From Paenibacillus sp. A3 (GTDB lineage: Bacteria > Bacillota > Bacilli > Paenibacillales > NBRC-103111), in contig NZ_JTHN01000154.1 of NCBI RefSeq assembly GCF_001399685.1, positions 1 through 38,570 of the forward strand: a DNA stretch of 38,570 nt. Direction: 5' to 3'. Shown in pieces: positions 23,652 through 31,893 of this stretch. How positions within the stretch are numbered: the stretch's first letter is position 1; every line of letters starts with the position of its first letter. The translations under genes and the position numbers were made by a program. The notes under the pieces are model-generated. The model was not told where the DNA came from, ran no database searches, and worked only from the letters and a program-made list of their open reading frames with translations.

Positions 23652-24361
23652 TTAAACCTTTTTGGGCTTCACTTCGATCACTTGCTTCGGTGCATTCCAC
23701 TTCACTTCATAATGAAGCGCCTCGCTGACGAAGCGCAAAGGCACCATCGTCTTCTCGTTTCGAAGGGTTGCCGGCACCTCCAGCCGGACATCCTCGCCGT
23801 TTGCTCTGGCCGCCGGATTGTTCAATTGCAGCCACAGCACGTAGCCCTCGCGCTCCGCCGAGACGGTCTCCTCTTGGGGACTCCATTCGTATTTCGACCG
23901 GTGTCGGAGAGACGGGATACTTCGGCTTGCGTTCCGTCAAACGACAAACCCAGCTTCTCACTCAGTGGAGTGCGCTGCTCGGTGTAGATCGGCATCCCTT
24001 TGGACACCTCCGCTGCGATTCGGTCCGCCGCGCTTCCATCCAACGCGCCAGCCGCGCGTCCGGGCAGGACGAGCAGCTTCACCTTCGTCCAGTCCATCCG
24101 GCCAAGGGAGCCGGGGTCCGTCATCGTGACGGACTGGCCCAATGCCCGAAGCATCCGGACGTACGGTTCGTTATCCTTCGCCTCGGGAGCCGTAACCAAG
24201 ACGACGTCTTCTCTCGGCGACGATTGGACCTCCTGCGCATAGACCCTGCTCCAGGTATAAGGCTGCCAGGCAGCCAACATCACAAACATCAAAAGCATCG
24301 AAAGTGCCGCTTTCTTACTCAACGCTTCCACCCCGTCGATTAGTATGCCTTGCTTCTTCAA
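23652..24361 (-). pseudogene. Frameshifted secreted GATase-like/copper-amine-oxidase-stalk protein
   Basis: The gene is split by a single frameshift. The upstream frame (from TTG 24361, or TTG 24322 which has a better site) encodes a signal peptide (ALSMLLMFVMLAAWQPYTW region) and a class-I-glutaminase-like fold (VVLVTAPEAKDNEPYVRML, KVKLLVLPGRAAGAL), then becomes an Arg/Ser-rich nonsense tail after LSDTG and stops at 23822. The next frame from about 23905 reads SKYEWSPQEETVSAEREGYV and continues into a copper-amine-oxidase N-terminal-type stalk domain (VPATLRNEKTMVPLRFVSEAL) to the stop at 23652. One extra base near 23905 would restore a single protein of about 235 residues. Last gene of the yda operon. 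A sequencing error is as likely as a real mutation. Confidence 0.75.
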
Positions 24362-24394
24362 CCGGGGCGCCGTCCCTTGCTGCTCTTGCTGCCT

Positions 24395-26704
24395 TTACTG
24401 CTTTCCGGCGTCCCGCTTCTCCTTGCGCCGCACCCGAATAAACACGATCAGCAGCCCGATCAACAGCACCGGTATAAGCACCATGAGCCATACTGGAATA
24501 CCGGGCGCTTTCCCCGCGGGATTCGATGCATTGCCTTCTTGAGCCGTCTGCGAGTCCGAAGGTGCGGCAACGGCGAACACGGCTTTGGCCTTGTTCATAA
24601 TGACGACTTGGCCCGGCTTTTTCGCGTTCTTCAAATATTGCAGCAGATTCGGATGAACGAAAGAGCCCTGCTCCCCTCCGGCGACGTTCACTTTCTGGAA
24701 GACGGCCATCACCCGATTTTCGTTCCAGACCGACGGCTGAATCCAGGCCGCATAATCGGTCGTCTCGTTAATTGCGTTGTACTTCCCAAGCTGCAGCCGG
24801 TCGTTATCCGTCGGGAGCAGCAGCTTGTCGCGCAGCTTCTGAAGCGACGGGAATTGGCCGAGGTCTCCCGGCACGAGCACGTGGTAATCTTTAAGCTGCT
24901 TGAGCGCTTGATCGTCAAGCGGTTCGCGGAATACGGCGATCCGCCGACTCGTATCGGACGCCAAGTCCCCGGCAAGCCGGGAAAGCTGCGACAGGAACGT
25001 CCCGTTCACCTGCTGCGGCACGAGAATGGCCGTACGTTCCGCCCCTTGATCGCTTACAAAAGGCGCGGGCCAGTGCTGGAACGAGCTGTCCTTCGACATT
25101 TCGTGAGGCACATGGAACGTGCTCGCTTTATCGATGAAAATCCACCGGCCATTGTTAGTGTCCCCGGTACAAGGTCCCTCGGTCCGGCCGATATTGGCTG
25201 TAAATACAATGTCCAGCGCACCGCTGCTGTCCTTATCCTGCAACGCGGAGGTTAGAGGAATGCTCACCCTGTACGTATCGCCTTGATGTTTCGTTTTGGT
25301 CAATTCCTGAAGAGATACCGTATGCGGGATGCCGTTCACCGTTACCGTCAATCCGTATTTCCCGTAACGGTCAGCCCCGGCTTCCTTCGTTTTTTTCTCG
25401 GTCTTGCGCTCTGTCTTCTCCCCGATATCGGCAATCAGCAGCGGAGAGATCTTCAGCTTCAGGTCAAGCGAGCTCTCGCCGGTCAGCTTCCAATAGGACG
25501 GCACGGTGACGTTAAGCTTGCCGGATTCCGGCTTCGTCTCGTTCAGTAGCAGATGCTCGGAGCCGAACGAAGCAAGCGTCAGCTTTTTCGGCTCGTCTCC
25601 TTCATCCGCGACCACAGGCGTCTGCTTAATAACCAAATGACTTCCGGTCAACTGCTCCGCAAGCTTCGGATTCGTTAAGACGCGCAGCTTCTCCGCGATC
25701 GCCTCATCCTTGGCCGCGGACAGCAGCAGCATTTGCTTCGTCCCGTTCTCCCCCGCCTCTTCCAAGGACATATAGTCGAGCGCCAGCTCTTCGCTCTCGG
25801 TGCGAACGCCGTTCTCCTCGACGATTTTTTTCACCGGGCCGGTCCAAGCTCCGACGCTTCCCATGGCAATGACATGGGCCGGTTTGCCGTCCGCCTTCGC
25901 CCATTCCGACTCCGTCATCATCGGAACCGGCTTTTTCGCCGCCGTCAGCGACGATAACCGGGCCGCCAGCTCCAAAGCGGAAGAAAGCAGCTCGGACGAC
26001 GGGGCGTCCGGCACGACGATCACTCCGTACACTTCGTCCGTCGTTCCCGGCTCGACGAATGGATGCGGGAACTCCTTCAGCGGGTCCGCTGTCGTCCACG
26101 TTGCTTTCGAATCGATATAGACGAAAGACGAACGCGCGATTTGCAACCAGTTGGCCGGGTTGTCCGGGTCTTCGCAGAAATCATCCGAGACGACGCCATG
26201 CTTGGCGAACGTCAACTTGTGAAAGCCGGGCTTCGCTTCGTCCGCCCCGAGCGCAAGCGTCACCTTGCGCTGCTTCGCCTCCTCCTTGGTCAAAAACACG
26301 CTCTGCAGCGGCTTATTGTCCACAAGGACGGTCAAGGTAGATTGGGAGGGCAGCAGCAGGTCAGAGTAGCTAAGATCAAGCTCCAAATAATGGTTGCCTC
26401 CAAGCTCGGCTTTCGGAACATTATAATATACGTCGTAGGAACGGTCTACGCCGGTCAGCATAATCGGCTCGTTGGCGAAGCGGTGCACGTAGCCCGGCGA
26501 CAAAGCCGATACGTTCGAATCGGTCGTGACCGCCGTCCCCTCTTTCCAAGCGGTCGCTTTCACCTGCCGCCCGCCTTCCGCCCCTTCCGCCTTGACGACG
26601 GACGAATACGATCCGGACGCCACAAGGACGGCGCCCAGCAATAAGATGGCCTTCCGAAGGCCGAAACCGTTGTTCATTGTTCTCTCACACCTATTCGTTG
26701 TCAT
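24395..26704 (-). CDS. ydaN: BcsB-like exopolysaccharide synthase subunit YdaN
   Basis: A 769-residue membrane-anchored protein. An N-terminal signal (GLRKAILLLGAVLVASG) is followed by repeated BcsB-type carbohydrate-binding and flavodoxin-like modules: YYNVPKAELGGNHYLELDLSYSDLL (start), ALGADEAKPGFHKLTF, EVYGVIVVPDAPS, and AGDLASDTSRRIAVF. One C-terminal membrane helix (VWLMVLIPVLLIGLLIVFI) ends with a basic tail. It should lie outside the membrane and guide the polymer made by YdaM. ATG 26704 overlaps the ydaM stop as ATGA; an ATG at 26677 is also possible. A longer open frame upstream runs antisense-frame through ydaM and is not coding. Confidence 0.85.
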   Translation of the reverse strand: MTTNRCERTMNNGFGLRKAILLLGAVLVASGSYSSVVKAEGAEGGRQVKATAWKEGTAVTTDSNVSALSPGYVHRFANEPIMLTGVDRSYDVYYNVPKAELGGNHYLELDLSYSDLLLPSQSTLTVLVDNKPLQSVFLTKEEAKQRKVTLALGADEAKPGFHKLTFAKHGVVSDDFCEDPDNPANWLQIARSSFVYIDSKATWTTADPLKEFPHPFVEPGTTDEVYGVIVVPDAPSSELLSSALELAARLSSLTAAKKPVPMMTESEWAKADGKPAHVIAMGSVGAWTGPVKKIVEENGVRTESEELALDYMSLEEAGENGTKQMLLLSAAKDEAIAEKLRVLTNPKLAEQLTGSHLVIKQTPVVADEGDEPKKLTLASFGSEHLLLNETKPESGKLNVTVPSYWKLTGESSLDLKLKISPLLIADIGEKTERKTEKKTKEAGADRYGKYGLTVTVNGIPHTVSLQELTKTKHQGDTYRVSIPLTSALQDKDSSGALDIVFTANIGRTEGPCTGDTNNGRWIFIDKASTFHVPHEMSKDSSFQHWPAPFVSDQGAERTAILVPQQVNGTFLSQLSRLAGDLASDTSRRIAVFREPLDDQALKQLKDYHVLVPGDLGQFPSLQKLRDKLLLPTDNDRLQLGKYNAINETTDYAAWIQPSVWNENRVMAVFQKVNVAGGEQGSFVHPNLLQYLKNAKKPGQVVIMNKAKAVFAVAAPSDSQTAQEGNASNPAGKAPGIPVWLMVLIPVLLIGLLIVFIRVRRKEKRDAGKQ

Positions 26705-27975
26705 GATACGGCTTCGCCCTTCTTGTCTTTCGAGAAGCGTTCCGTCTTGTACCATTTCGTCTCCTGACGAAACAGCACGCGTTTGATTTCCAAATATAAG
26801 GCATAAATGACCAATGCGATCCACAGCTGGGAATAGGTAAAATACATCAGCAAAACGATCGCAAAATTTTTCATCGTAAATTCCGTCTTTTCGATACTGA
26901 GCGCAATCATCACTTCCGTGGCGTACAGGAAGAACGCCAGTATCCACAAAATGATCGAAACGATGCCGACATCCAGATGCAAATCGACAAACAGGTTGAT
27001 GACGAACAGCAGGTCCGATACGATCACGCCCATAAAAAACATAAAGTACGTGAAAAAGAAGTACACCAGATCGAACACGATCCGCTTCTTTTTCAGCGAG
27101 AACAGATGCCGCATAAATTTCAGCACGACGTACTGATTGCCGCGCGCCCATCGGGTCCGCTGCTTCCACCATACCTTCCACGTTTCCGGCTCCTGCTCCC
27201 ACGTGATGGCCGCGGGAAAGAACCGGATATAATAGCCGGCATCGTAGACGCGGATCGTCAGCTCCGTATCTTCGGCGAGCGCTTTCTCGTCCCAGCCTCC
27301 CAGTTGCTCGATCAGACTGCGGCGGATAGCGAAGTTCGTCCCCGGAATCGTCGTCACCCCGAACCAATTGAACCGTCCGGCCTGCGCCATCCACTGGAAG
27401 GAAATAGTCTCGATGTTAATGAATCGCGTGAGCAGGTTGCGGGCTGCGTTCACAACGCGGAATTTCCCGACGATGACCCCTGCCGCCGGATCGTTCTGCA
27501 TCGCCAGAACCAGGTAATGAACCGCCTGCCGTTCCGGCGTATTGTCCGCATCGTAGACGACGATAATTTCGCCGCTGGAATGGAGCAGGCCTTGGTTCAG
27601 CGCGCCCGACTTGCCCTTGCCCGCATTGGGCGGCTTGGTGTGCACCACCTTGACGCACGGATATTTGGCCGCGTAGCTGTCCGCGATTTCTCCCGTCCGG
27701 TCCGACGAATTGTCATTCACGACGATGATCTCCAGCCGGTCCTTCGGATAATCGAGCCGGACCATCGCTTTAATCGTGCGCTCGATCACGACCTCCTCGT
27801 TGTGCGCGGGAATGAGGATGCTCACTTTGGGAAACGGGGCCTTCGTTTGCTCCCACTTCTCAATCGGCTTCCTGTACCGCAGGTAATGCAGGTAACCCCC
27901 TTGCATCAGAAACATATGGTACAAGAGCATGATCCAGATCATCGTTAACGATAGGTAAAATAAAATTTCAGCCAT
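26701..27975 (-). CDS. ydaM: GT2 processive glycosyltransferase YdaM
   Basis: A 424-residue membrane synthase of the cellulose/hyaluronan synthase type. One N-terminal helix precedes the GT2 domain with Asp88 (VVNDNSSD), DAD at 142-144, the general-base ED (235-236 in LAEDTELT) and QRTRW (272-276), followed by about four more helices. This is the D,D,D,QxxRW set of processive transferases. No PilZ domain is attached, so cyclic-di-GMP control must come from another protein, the YdaK-like receptor. ATG 27975 follows GGAG and overlaps the ydaL stop by 8 bp. The sugar donor is unknown. Confidence 0.9.
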   Translation of the reverse strand: MAEILFYLSLTMIWIMLLYHMFLMQGGYLHYLRYRKPIEKWEQTKAPFPKVSILIPAHNEEVVIERTIKAMVRLDYPKDRLEIIVVNDNSSDRTGEIADSYAAKYPCVKVVHTKPPNAGKGKSGALNQGLLHSSGEIIVVYDADNTPERQAVHYLVLAMQNDPAAGVIVGKFRVVNAARNLLTRFINIETISFQWMAQAGRFNWFGVTTIPGTNFAIRRSLIEQLGGWDEKALAEDTELTIRVYDAGYYIRFFPAAITWEQEPETWKVWWKQRTRWARGNQYVVLKFMRHLFSLKKKRIVFDLVYFFFTYFMFFMGVIVSDLLFVINLFVDLHLDVGIVSIILWILAFFLYATEVMIALSIEKTEFTMKNFAIVLLMYFTYSQLWIALVIYALYLEIKRVLFRQETKWYKTERFSKDKKGEAVS

Positions 27976-29719
27976 GGATGCTCCGCTCCTCAAACAACTG
28001 CTTTCGTAAGCTCATTCGAATACGCAGCGTATAGATCAGAAACGCAATGACCGCCAGCGCAACGACCGCCGCAATTCCCCATAAAATTTTCTGCGAAACT
28101 CCCATATCAGCGAGCTCCGGCAGCGGGCGGGAACCGGTCGTCATCACAAGCGGCGTATTCGTACGATCCACCGCTTGAAACCGCTCCGACGGCTTATGCT
28201 CTAGACGCTTCAAATCAATCCATTCCAGCCCGGGGACGCTTTCTACCGCCGCGAGAAATTCCTTGAGCCGGTCCGCCCCGAGATAGGGATGATAAAACAT
28301 GCCAATGACGCCGCCGCTCACGAATTGCATTTGCCGCACTTTTCTGGCCGTATCCGCAGCCGTTGAAGGCGAGACGGCATCGTAGTAGCCGATCGTTTCC
28401 GGCAGCAGGGTCATGCCGTGCAGAAACGCGGGGGCCGTGACATACGGAGCCGTGCTCATCCGCTGCCAATCGCGGTCGCCCAATTGAACCTGCCCGAGCA
28501 CGTATTGAAAATATTCCGCAGCCACCCGGTACCCTTCCTGACTCATCGTGTAGTGCGGTGCCTCGAAGCCAAGCGGATACAGCCCCAGCTCCGTCAGCTC
28601 CTTAATCCCGCTCTCCAGCCGATGGCGGGTATACGATTCGTTGAATTGCCTGTTCTTCTCCACATAGCTCTCGTACGCTTCCTTGCTCGGGAAGTCGTGC
28701 CTGTGCCGGACCGTAACCTCGCGGTCGGGCTCGTCCATGATCGGAGCATTGTTCTCCACATCCCAGAACTCGAAGCCTTCTCCGGTCTCCGAATGTCTGT
28801 ATTGGTGCGTATATCCGTGCAGAACGATGCTTGCGCCGCGCTTCTGCAGCTCTTTCAGTACTTCCACCAATTTCGGCGTATCCTTCAAACGCAGCTGCTC
28901 GTGCGTAACCGGATTCGTGTACACCGGGATAAGCGCAATCATATAAGGGATGCCCTTGTCCTCCAACACGTCGCCGGCCGCCTTCAGCAGCACGGGATCG
29001 GACTGCGGGTGGATGTCCTCCAAGCGAATGTAGGCCGGATGGCCCGCCGCAGGCTGTTCCCGGAAAAAGGGATAGAGCCCTTCTCCCAAATAATAGAGAA
29101 ACGGCGCATCCAGATTGACCGCGGAAAAATAATAGCTGTTCCGGCCCACCGCAAGCAGCGGATACGCCTGCTCCCCCTTCCAGCCCTGCAGCATCGCTTC
29201 GCCTCGGCGGAGCGCGATCTGCGCAATCGGATAGGTCTGATCCAGCAGGTCGTAGGAGGAGTCGTCCCGCTTCGATACTTTATGAATCGCCACCTTTTGC
29301 TCAACCGACATGTAGGAAAAGCGTTCGCCGAGCTGCCCGACATTTTCGCCGACAGCCAGAAACGGCCCGCGGTAGGCCGCCATGAGCTGCGCAGCCTGCT
29401 GCGGCAAAGCTCTGGGCACCGCGCCGTAGTACACCAAATGCGAAATGTCGCGAAGGTCTTCGCTCTCCACGGCTTCGTCGCTTTTGAACACAACATTCCT
29501 CGCAAAATGGCCCAGCAGAAGATCCAGAATCCGGACCGATTCGCTAATCGTCCCGTCCTCCGTCGTATACACGACCAATATTTTGCGGGCGTTGTCCGCT
29601 TCTTTCGCCGCCGAAGCCCACGTCCCGTGCGAAATTCCCAGCAAAAGCAGCAGCACGCCAAGCCAGGCGACGATCCGGAACGTTCTATGGAATATATTGC
29701 TCAAGCTCATCGCTCGCAT
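27968..29719 (-). CDS. ydaL: DUF2334 polysaccharide-deacetylase-like membrane protein YdaL
   Basis: A 583-residue protein with an N-terminal membrane/signal segment (IVAWLGVLLLLLGISHGTW) and a C-terminal helix (ILWGIAAVVALAVIAFLIYTL). Residues of about 45-230 are a glutaminase-like Rossmann domain; residues of about 245-500 are DUF2334 of the carbohydrate-esterase-4-like fold with YIRLEDIHPQSDP, IVLHGYTHQYRH and GFEAPHYTMS, which carry the Asp and His residues expected to bind metal. A role in deacetylating the exported polymer is plausible. The start overlaps the upstream ydaK gene by 35 bp behind AAGGAG. Confidence 0.88.
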   Translation of the reverse strand: MRAMSLSNIFHRTFRIVAWLGVLLLLLGISHGTWASAAKEADNARKILVVYTTEDGTISESVRILDLLLGHFARNVVFKSDEAVESEDLRDISHLVYYGAVPRALPQQAAQLMAAYRGPFLAVGENVGQLGERFSYMSVEQKVAIHKVSKRDDSSYDLLDQTYPIAQIALRRGEAMLQGWKGEQAYPLLAVGRNSYYFSAVNLDAPFLYYLGEGLYPFFREQPAAGHPAYIRLEDIHPQSDPVLLKAAGDVLEDKGIPYMIALIPVYTNPVTHEQLRLKDTPKLVEVLKELQKRGASIVLHGYTHQYRHSETGEGFEFWDVENNAPIMDEPDREVTVRHRHDFPSKEAYESYVEKNRQFNESYTRHRLESGIKELTELGLYPLGFEAPHYTMSQEGYRVAAEYFQYVLGQVQLGDRDWQRMSTAPYVTAPAFLHGMTLLPETIGYYDAVSPSTAADTARKVRQMQFVSGGVIGMFYHPYLGADRLKEFLAAVESVPGLEWIDLKRLEHKPSERFQAVDRTNTPLVMTTGSRPLPELADMGVSQKILWGIAAVVALAVIAFLIYTLRIRMSLRKQLFEERSIHG

Positions 29720-30539
29720 GCTGCACCAGCTCCTTCTCGTCGCCCAGCCCCTCGTTATAGCTTGAAACGCCGAAAGCTACACTTAGCGTAACGGCTTGTT
29801 TCTGATTGGCAAGCACATGGGTTTTGAACAAGCCGCCGATTTTTCCGATGACGATATCCGCATTTTCTTCCTCGGTATTCGATAAGATGACGGCGAACGT
29901 GTCGTCCGCCATGCGGAATTTGCGGTCGGTCATTCTCGTATGATTCCATAAAATACCGGAAAGGGATTGCAGCAGATGAAGCGTCTCTTTGGCGCCGTAC
30001 AAGGTTTGAAACTGCTCGAAGTACTTGACTTGAATCAATAGAAGCGTAAACGGCGCGCCGGTTCTTCGGGAACGCTTGAACTCATCCTCCATTTCGAACA
30101 AAAAGCGCTTGTAATTGTCGAAGCCCGTCGCTTCGTCAATGGTGACAAGCTGATCGAACTTTTCTTTCATCTCTTGATTTTCTGCCGCCATCGTCGCGAC
30201 CCACTTGTGAAGCATGCCGGTGACGACCGGCGCCGCAAGAATCGCCGCCATCCAGATAACGATCTCCTCCGCAGACAGAAAGATCGCGGAAGATACGAAT
30301 GCTTTCCATAACAGAATGGACCCGAACACAAACATGACGGCAAGACTGAGGCCGAGCCCGGCCACCAAGCCGAATACCGTCCCCGCGATGCCGATGAGCA
30401 GAACGGCAGCCAGCAAAAGCGCCTTGTTCCAGGAGAGCGGAGGCGACCCGAACGCAAAATAACAGGCAAGCGGCGTAAGCAGCAGCAAGAGGAGCTGATA
30501 GAAGAGATAGGTTTGATTTTTAGCGTAAAAGCCCTTCAT
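29685..30539 (-). CDS. ydaK: YdaK-like membrane receptor with degenerate GGDEF domain
   Basis: A 284-residue protein with four N-terminal membrane helices (about 12-110), a short linker and a GGDEF domain (about 130-284). The active site is lost: the GGDEF motif reads ADDTF (211-215), and the metal-binding D-x-D is Q170-V-K172. The allosteric I-site is intact: RMTD (202-205) lies exactly five residues before the motif, as in active cyclases. This is the state of B. subtilis YdaK, a cyclic-di-GMP receptor that activates exopolysaccharide production by YdaM and YdaN. ATG 30539 overlaps the ydaJ end by 20 bp. Confidence 0.88.
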   Translation of the reverse strand: MKGFYAKNQTYLFYQLLLLLLTPLACYFAFGSPPLSWNKALLLAAVLLIGIAGTVFGLVAGLGLSLAVMFVFGSILLWKAFVSSAIFLSAEEIVIWMAAILAAPVVTGMLHKWVATMAAENQEMKEKFDQLVTIDEATGFDNYKRFLFEMEDEFKRSRRTGAPFTLLLIQVKYFEQFQTLYGAKETLHLLQSLSGILWNHTRMTDRKFRMADDTFAVILSNTEEENADIVIGKIGGLFKTHVLANQKQAVTLSVAFGVSSYNEGLGDEKELVQHASDELEQYIP

Positions 30540-31653
30540 CGTACATTTTCCTTTCCGCCAATAACGGAACGAGGTTGTCGAAAATATGCGTATCGTCGTC
30601 GAACACAAAACCGCCATACCATTCGTTCGCGGGGTTCAAGATTTGAAAGCGCAGCATCCGGTAATACAGCGATTGGGCAAACTCCCGGTCCCCGAGCTCC
30701 ACAGCGCTCAGGATCGCTAACCCGTATGCCGCCGGAGATTCGAAGTCTACCGAGGGCAATTTGGATTGAGCATGGTACCTTCCGTACAGGACGCCATACT
30801 TCTGGAATTGTTCCTTGAGCAAGGACCAGACTTCGTCAGAGGGAATACCCGCTTGGGCGCGATGGTAAACAATATACAGCTGATCGATCCAATTGATCTC
30901 GTCGTTGTACAGATACGTTCCTTTATCTAAATCGTAGGAAAACGGGAACCACGCGTCGCGCGTCGGGAGATTCTTCAAAAAATCGACCGCACTTGTGTAG
31001 ACCGGTTCGCTCAGCTTGCCGTGCTCGTACATCGCTTTGAACGCAGAGACATGCAAGTAAGACAAGGTTAAGACATTGCTTTTCCATGCGGAGGCATGGT
31101 CGTAGAAATCGGAAAACCGGCCGTCCTTAACCATATTTTGGGCAATGCTGCCGGAGATCGTATCCGCCAGTTGGGTATAAGAAGGCTTGTCCCAGCGACG
31201 GCCGGCCTTGTACAAGGCGTCCGCAATCCGCAAATCATCGATCAAGGCGTTGGTGCTGACCGCTTCGGACGACGCACCGACCTTCCAGTAAATCCAGCCG
31301 TCGTCTTTGAGAAAACGGGCTTGCAGAACGCCGACGTTTTGCTCGAATAAGGTCTTGTCGCCCTTCTGGACCGCGTACTGGAGCCATAGCCCGATCGATT
31401 CGGAGAGCGCCTCTTCGCCCTGCGCCACATCCCGGCTCGCGGCCGCGTGCGGCTTCACATTCGTTTTCAGCGTCCCGTCCGCGTTCACCATGTGCCGTCG
31501 GATAAACACTTCTCCGGGCAGCCTGTCGCTCCGGGGTTCCGGATCGTCCGCCTTTCCCTTCGACGCATTCGATGCGAATGGCCCTCCTGCCAGCAGTAAA
31601 GCGGCGGCCGTCAGCATAACCAATACAGCAACGGTAACATAAGCCCACCTCAT
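30520..31653 (-). CDS. ydaJ: GH8-like glycan hydrolase YdaJ
   Basis: A 377-residue exported or membrane-anchored protein: residues 1-24 are a hydrophobic signal/anchor, the rest an alpha6/alpha6-barrel of the GH8 type, as in BcsZ. Glu85 in ALSESIGLWLQYA sits where GH8 has its acid catalyst (SEGQGYG), and LIDDLRIADAL corresponds to the DADL segment. It probably trims the polymer made by the operon. It is the first gene of ydaJKLMN, preceded by a promoter with paired repeats. Confidence 0.85.
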   Translation of the reverse strand: MRWAYVTVAVLVMLTAAALLLAGGPFASNASKGKADDPEPRSDRLPGEVFIRRHMVNADGTLKTNVKPHAAASRDVAQGEEALSESIGLWLQYAVQKGDKTLFEQNVGVLQARFLKDDGWIYWKVGASSEAVSTNALIDDLRIADALYKAGRRWDKPSYTQLADTISGSIAQNMVKDGRFSDFYDHASAWKSNVLTLSYLHVSAFKAMYEHGKLSEPVYTSAVDFLKNLPTRDAWFPFSYDLDKGTYLYNDEINWIDQLYIVYHRAQAGIPSDEVWSLLKEQFQKYGVLYGRYHAQSKLPSVDFESPAAYGLAILSAVELGDREFAQSLYYRMLRFQILNPANEWYGGFVFDDDTHIFDNLVPLLAERKMYDEGLLR

Positions 31654-31710
31654 TTTCGTTTCCGTTCCTTTCCCATCCGGCAGCGACAGCTTGTAAGGTC
31701 TGCAGTCCGT

Positions 31711-31750
31711 TGTTTGTATTTGTGAACAAAGATGTTTGTTTTTACGAACA
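31711..31750 (-). repeat. Paired 18-bp operator-like repeats upstream of ydaJ
   Basis: On the minus strand TGTTCGTAAAAACAAACA (31750-31733) and TGTTCACAAATACAAACA (31728-31711) agree at 15 of 18 positions and start 22 bp apart, two helix turns. Each is an imperfect palindrome of the form TGTTYGTA-N2-TACRAACA. They lie immediately downstream of the predicted -10 box, a repressor position. Confidence 0.55.
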
Positions 31751-31778
31751 GCGTACCACTGATACTTGCGTTTAACAA
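31750..31778 (-). promoter_or_regulatory. Candidate promoter of ydaJKLMN
   Basis: TTGTTA (31778-31773), a 17-bp spacer and TACGCT (31755-31750) on the minus strand. The -10 box is weak. The predicted start site falls in the repeat pair. Confidence 0.4.
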
Positions 31779-31823
31779 CTGGTTACGGAACTTTTTTTTG
31801 AAAGGCCATCCGGGAATAGAAAT

Positions 31824-31849
31824 ACGCCCGGATGACCATCTCCGGGCGT
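31824..31849 (-). terminator. Terminator of the lectin/SLH gene
   Basis: ACGCCCGGA and TCCGGGCGT form a perfect 9-bp stem, extended by a further A-T pair, followed on the minus strand by ATTTCTATT; GC-rich with a poor T-run. Confidence 0.65.
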
Positions 31850-31893
31850 TACTTCCGATCAGGCGCGGAGCTTAAATGCGCTCGCCTGCTTCT

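Noticed and set aside
23880..23930. Programmed frameshift in the stalk-domain gene
   Set aside because: No slippery heptamer or following structure at the junction; a one-base deletion or a sequencing error explains it more simply.
26705..27394. N-terminal extension of the ydaN frame giving a 999-residue protein
   Set aside because: The extra 230 residues are Arg/Gly-rich, run through the ydaM gene in another frame, and the conserved YdaM motifs prove which frame is coding there.
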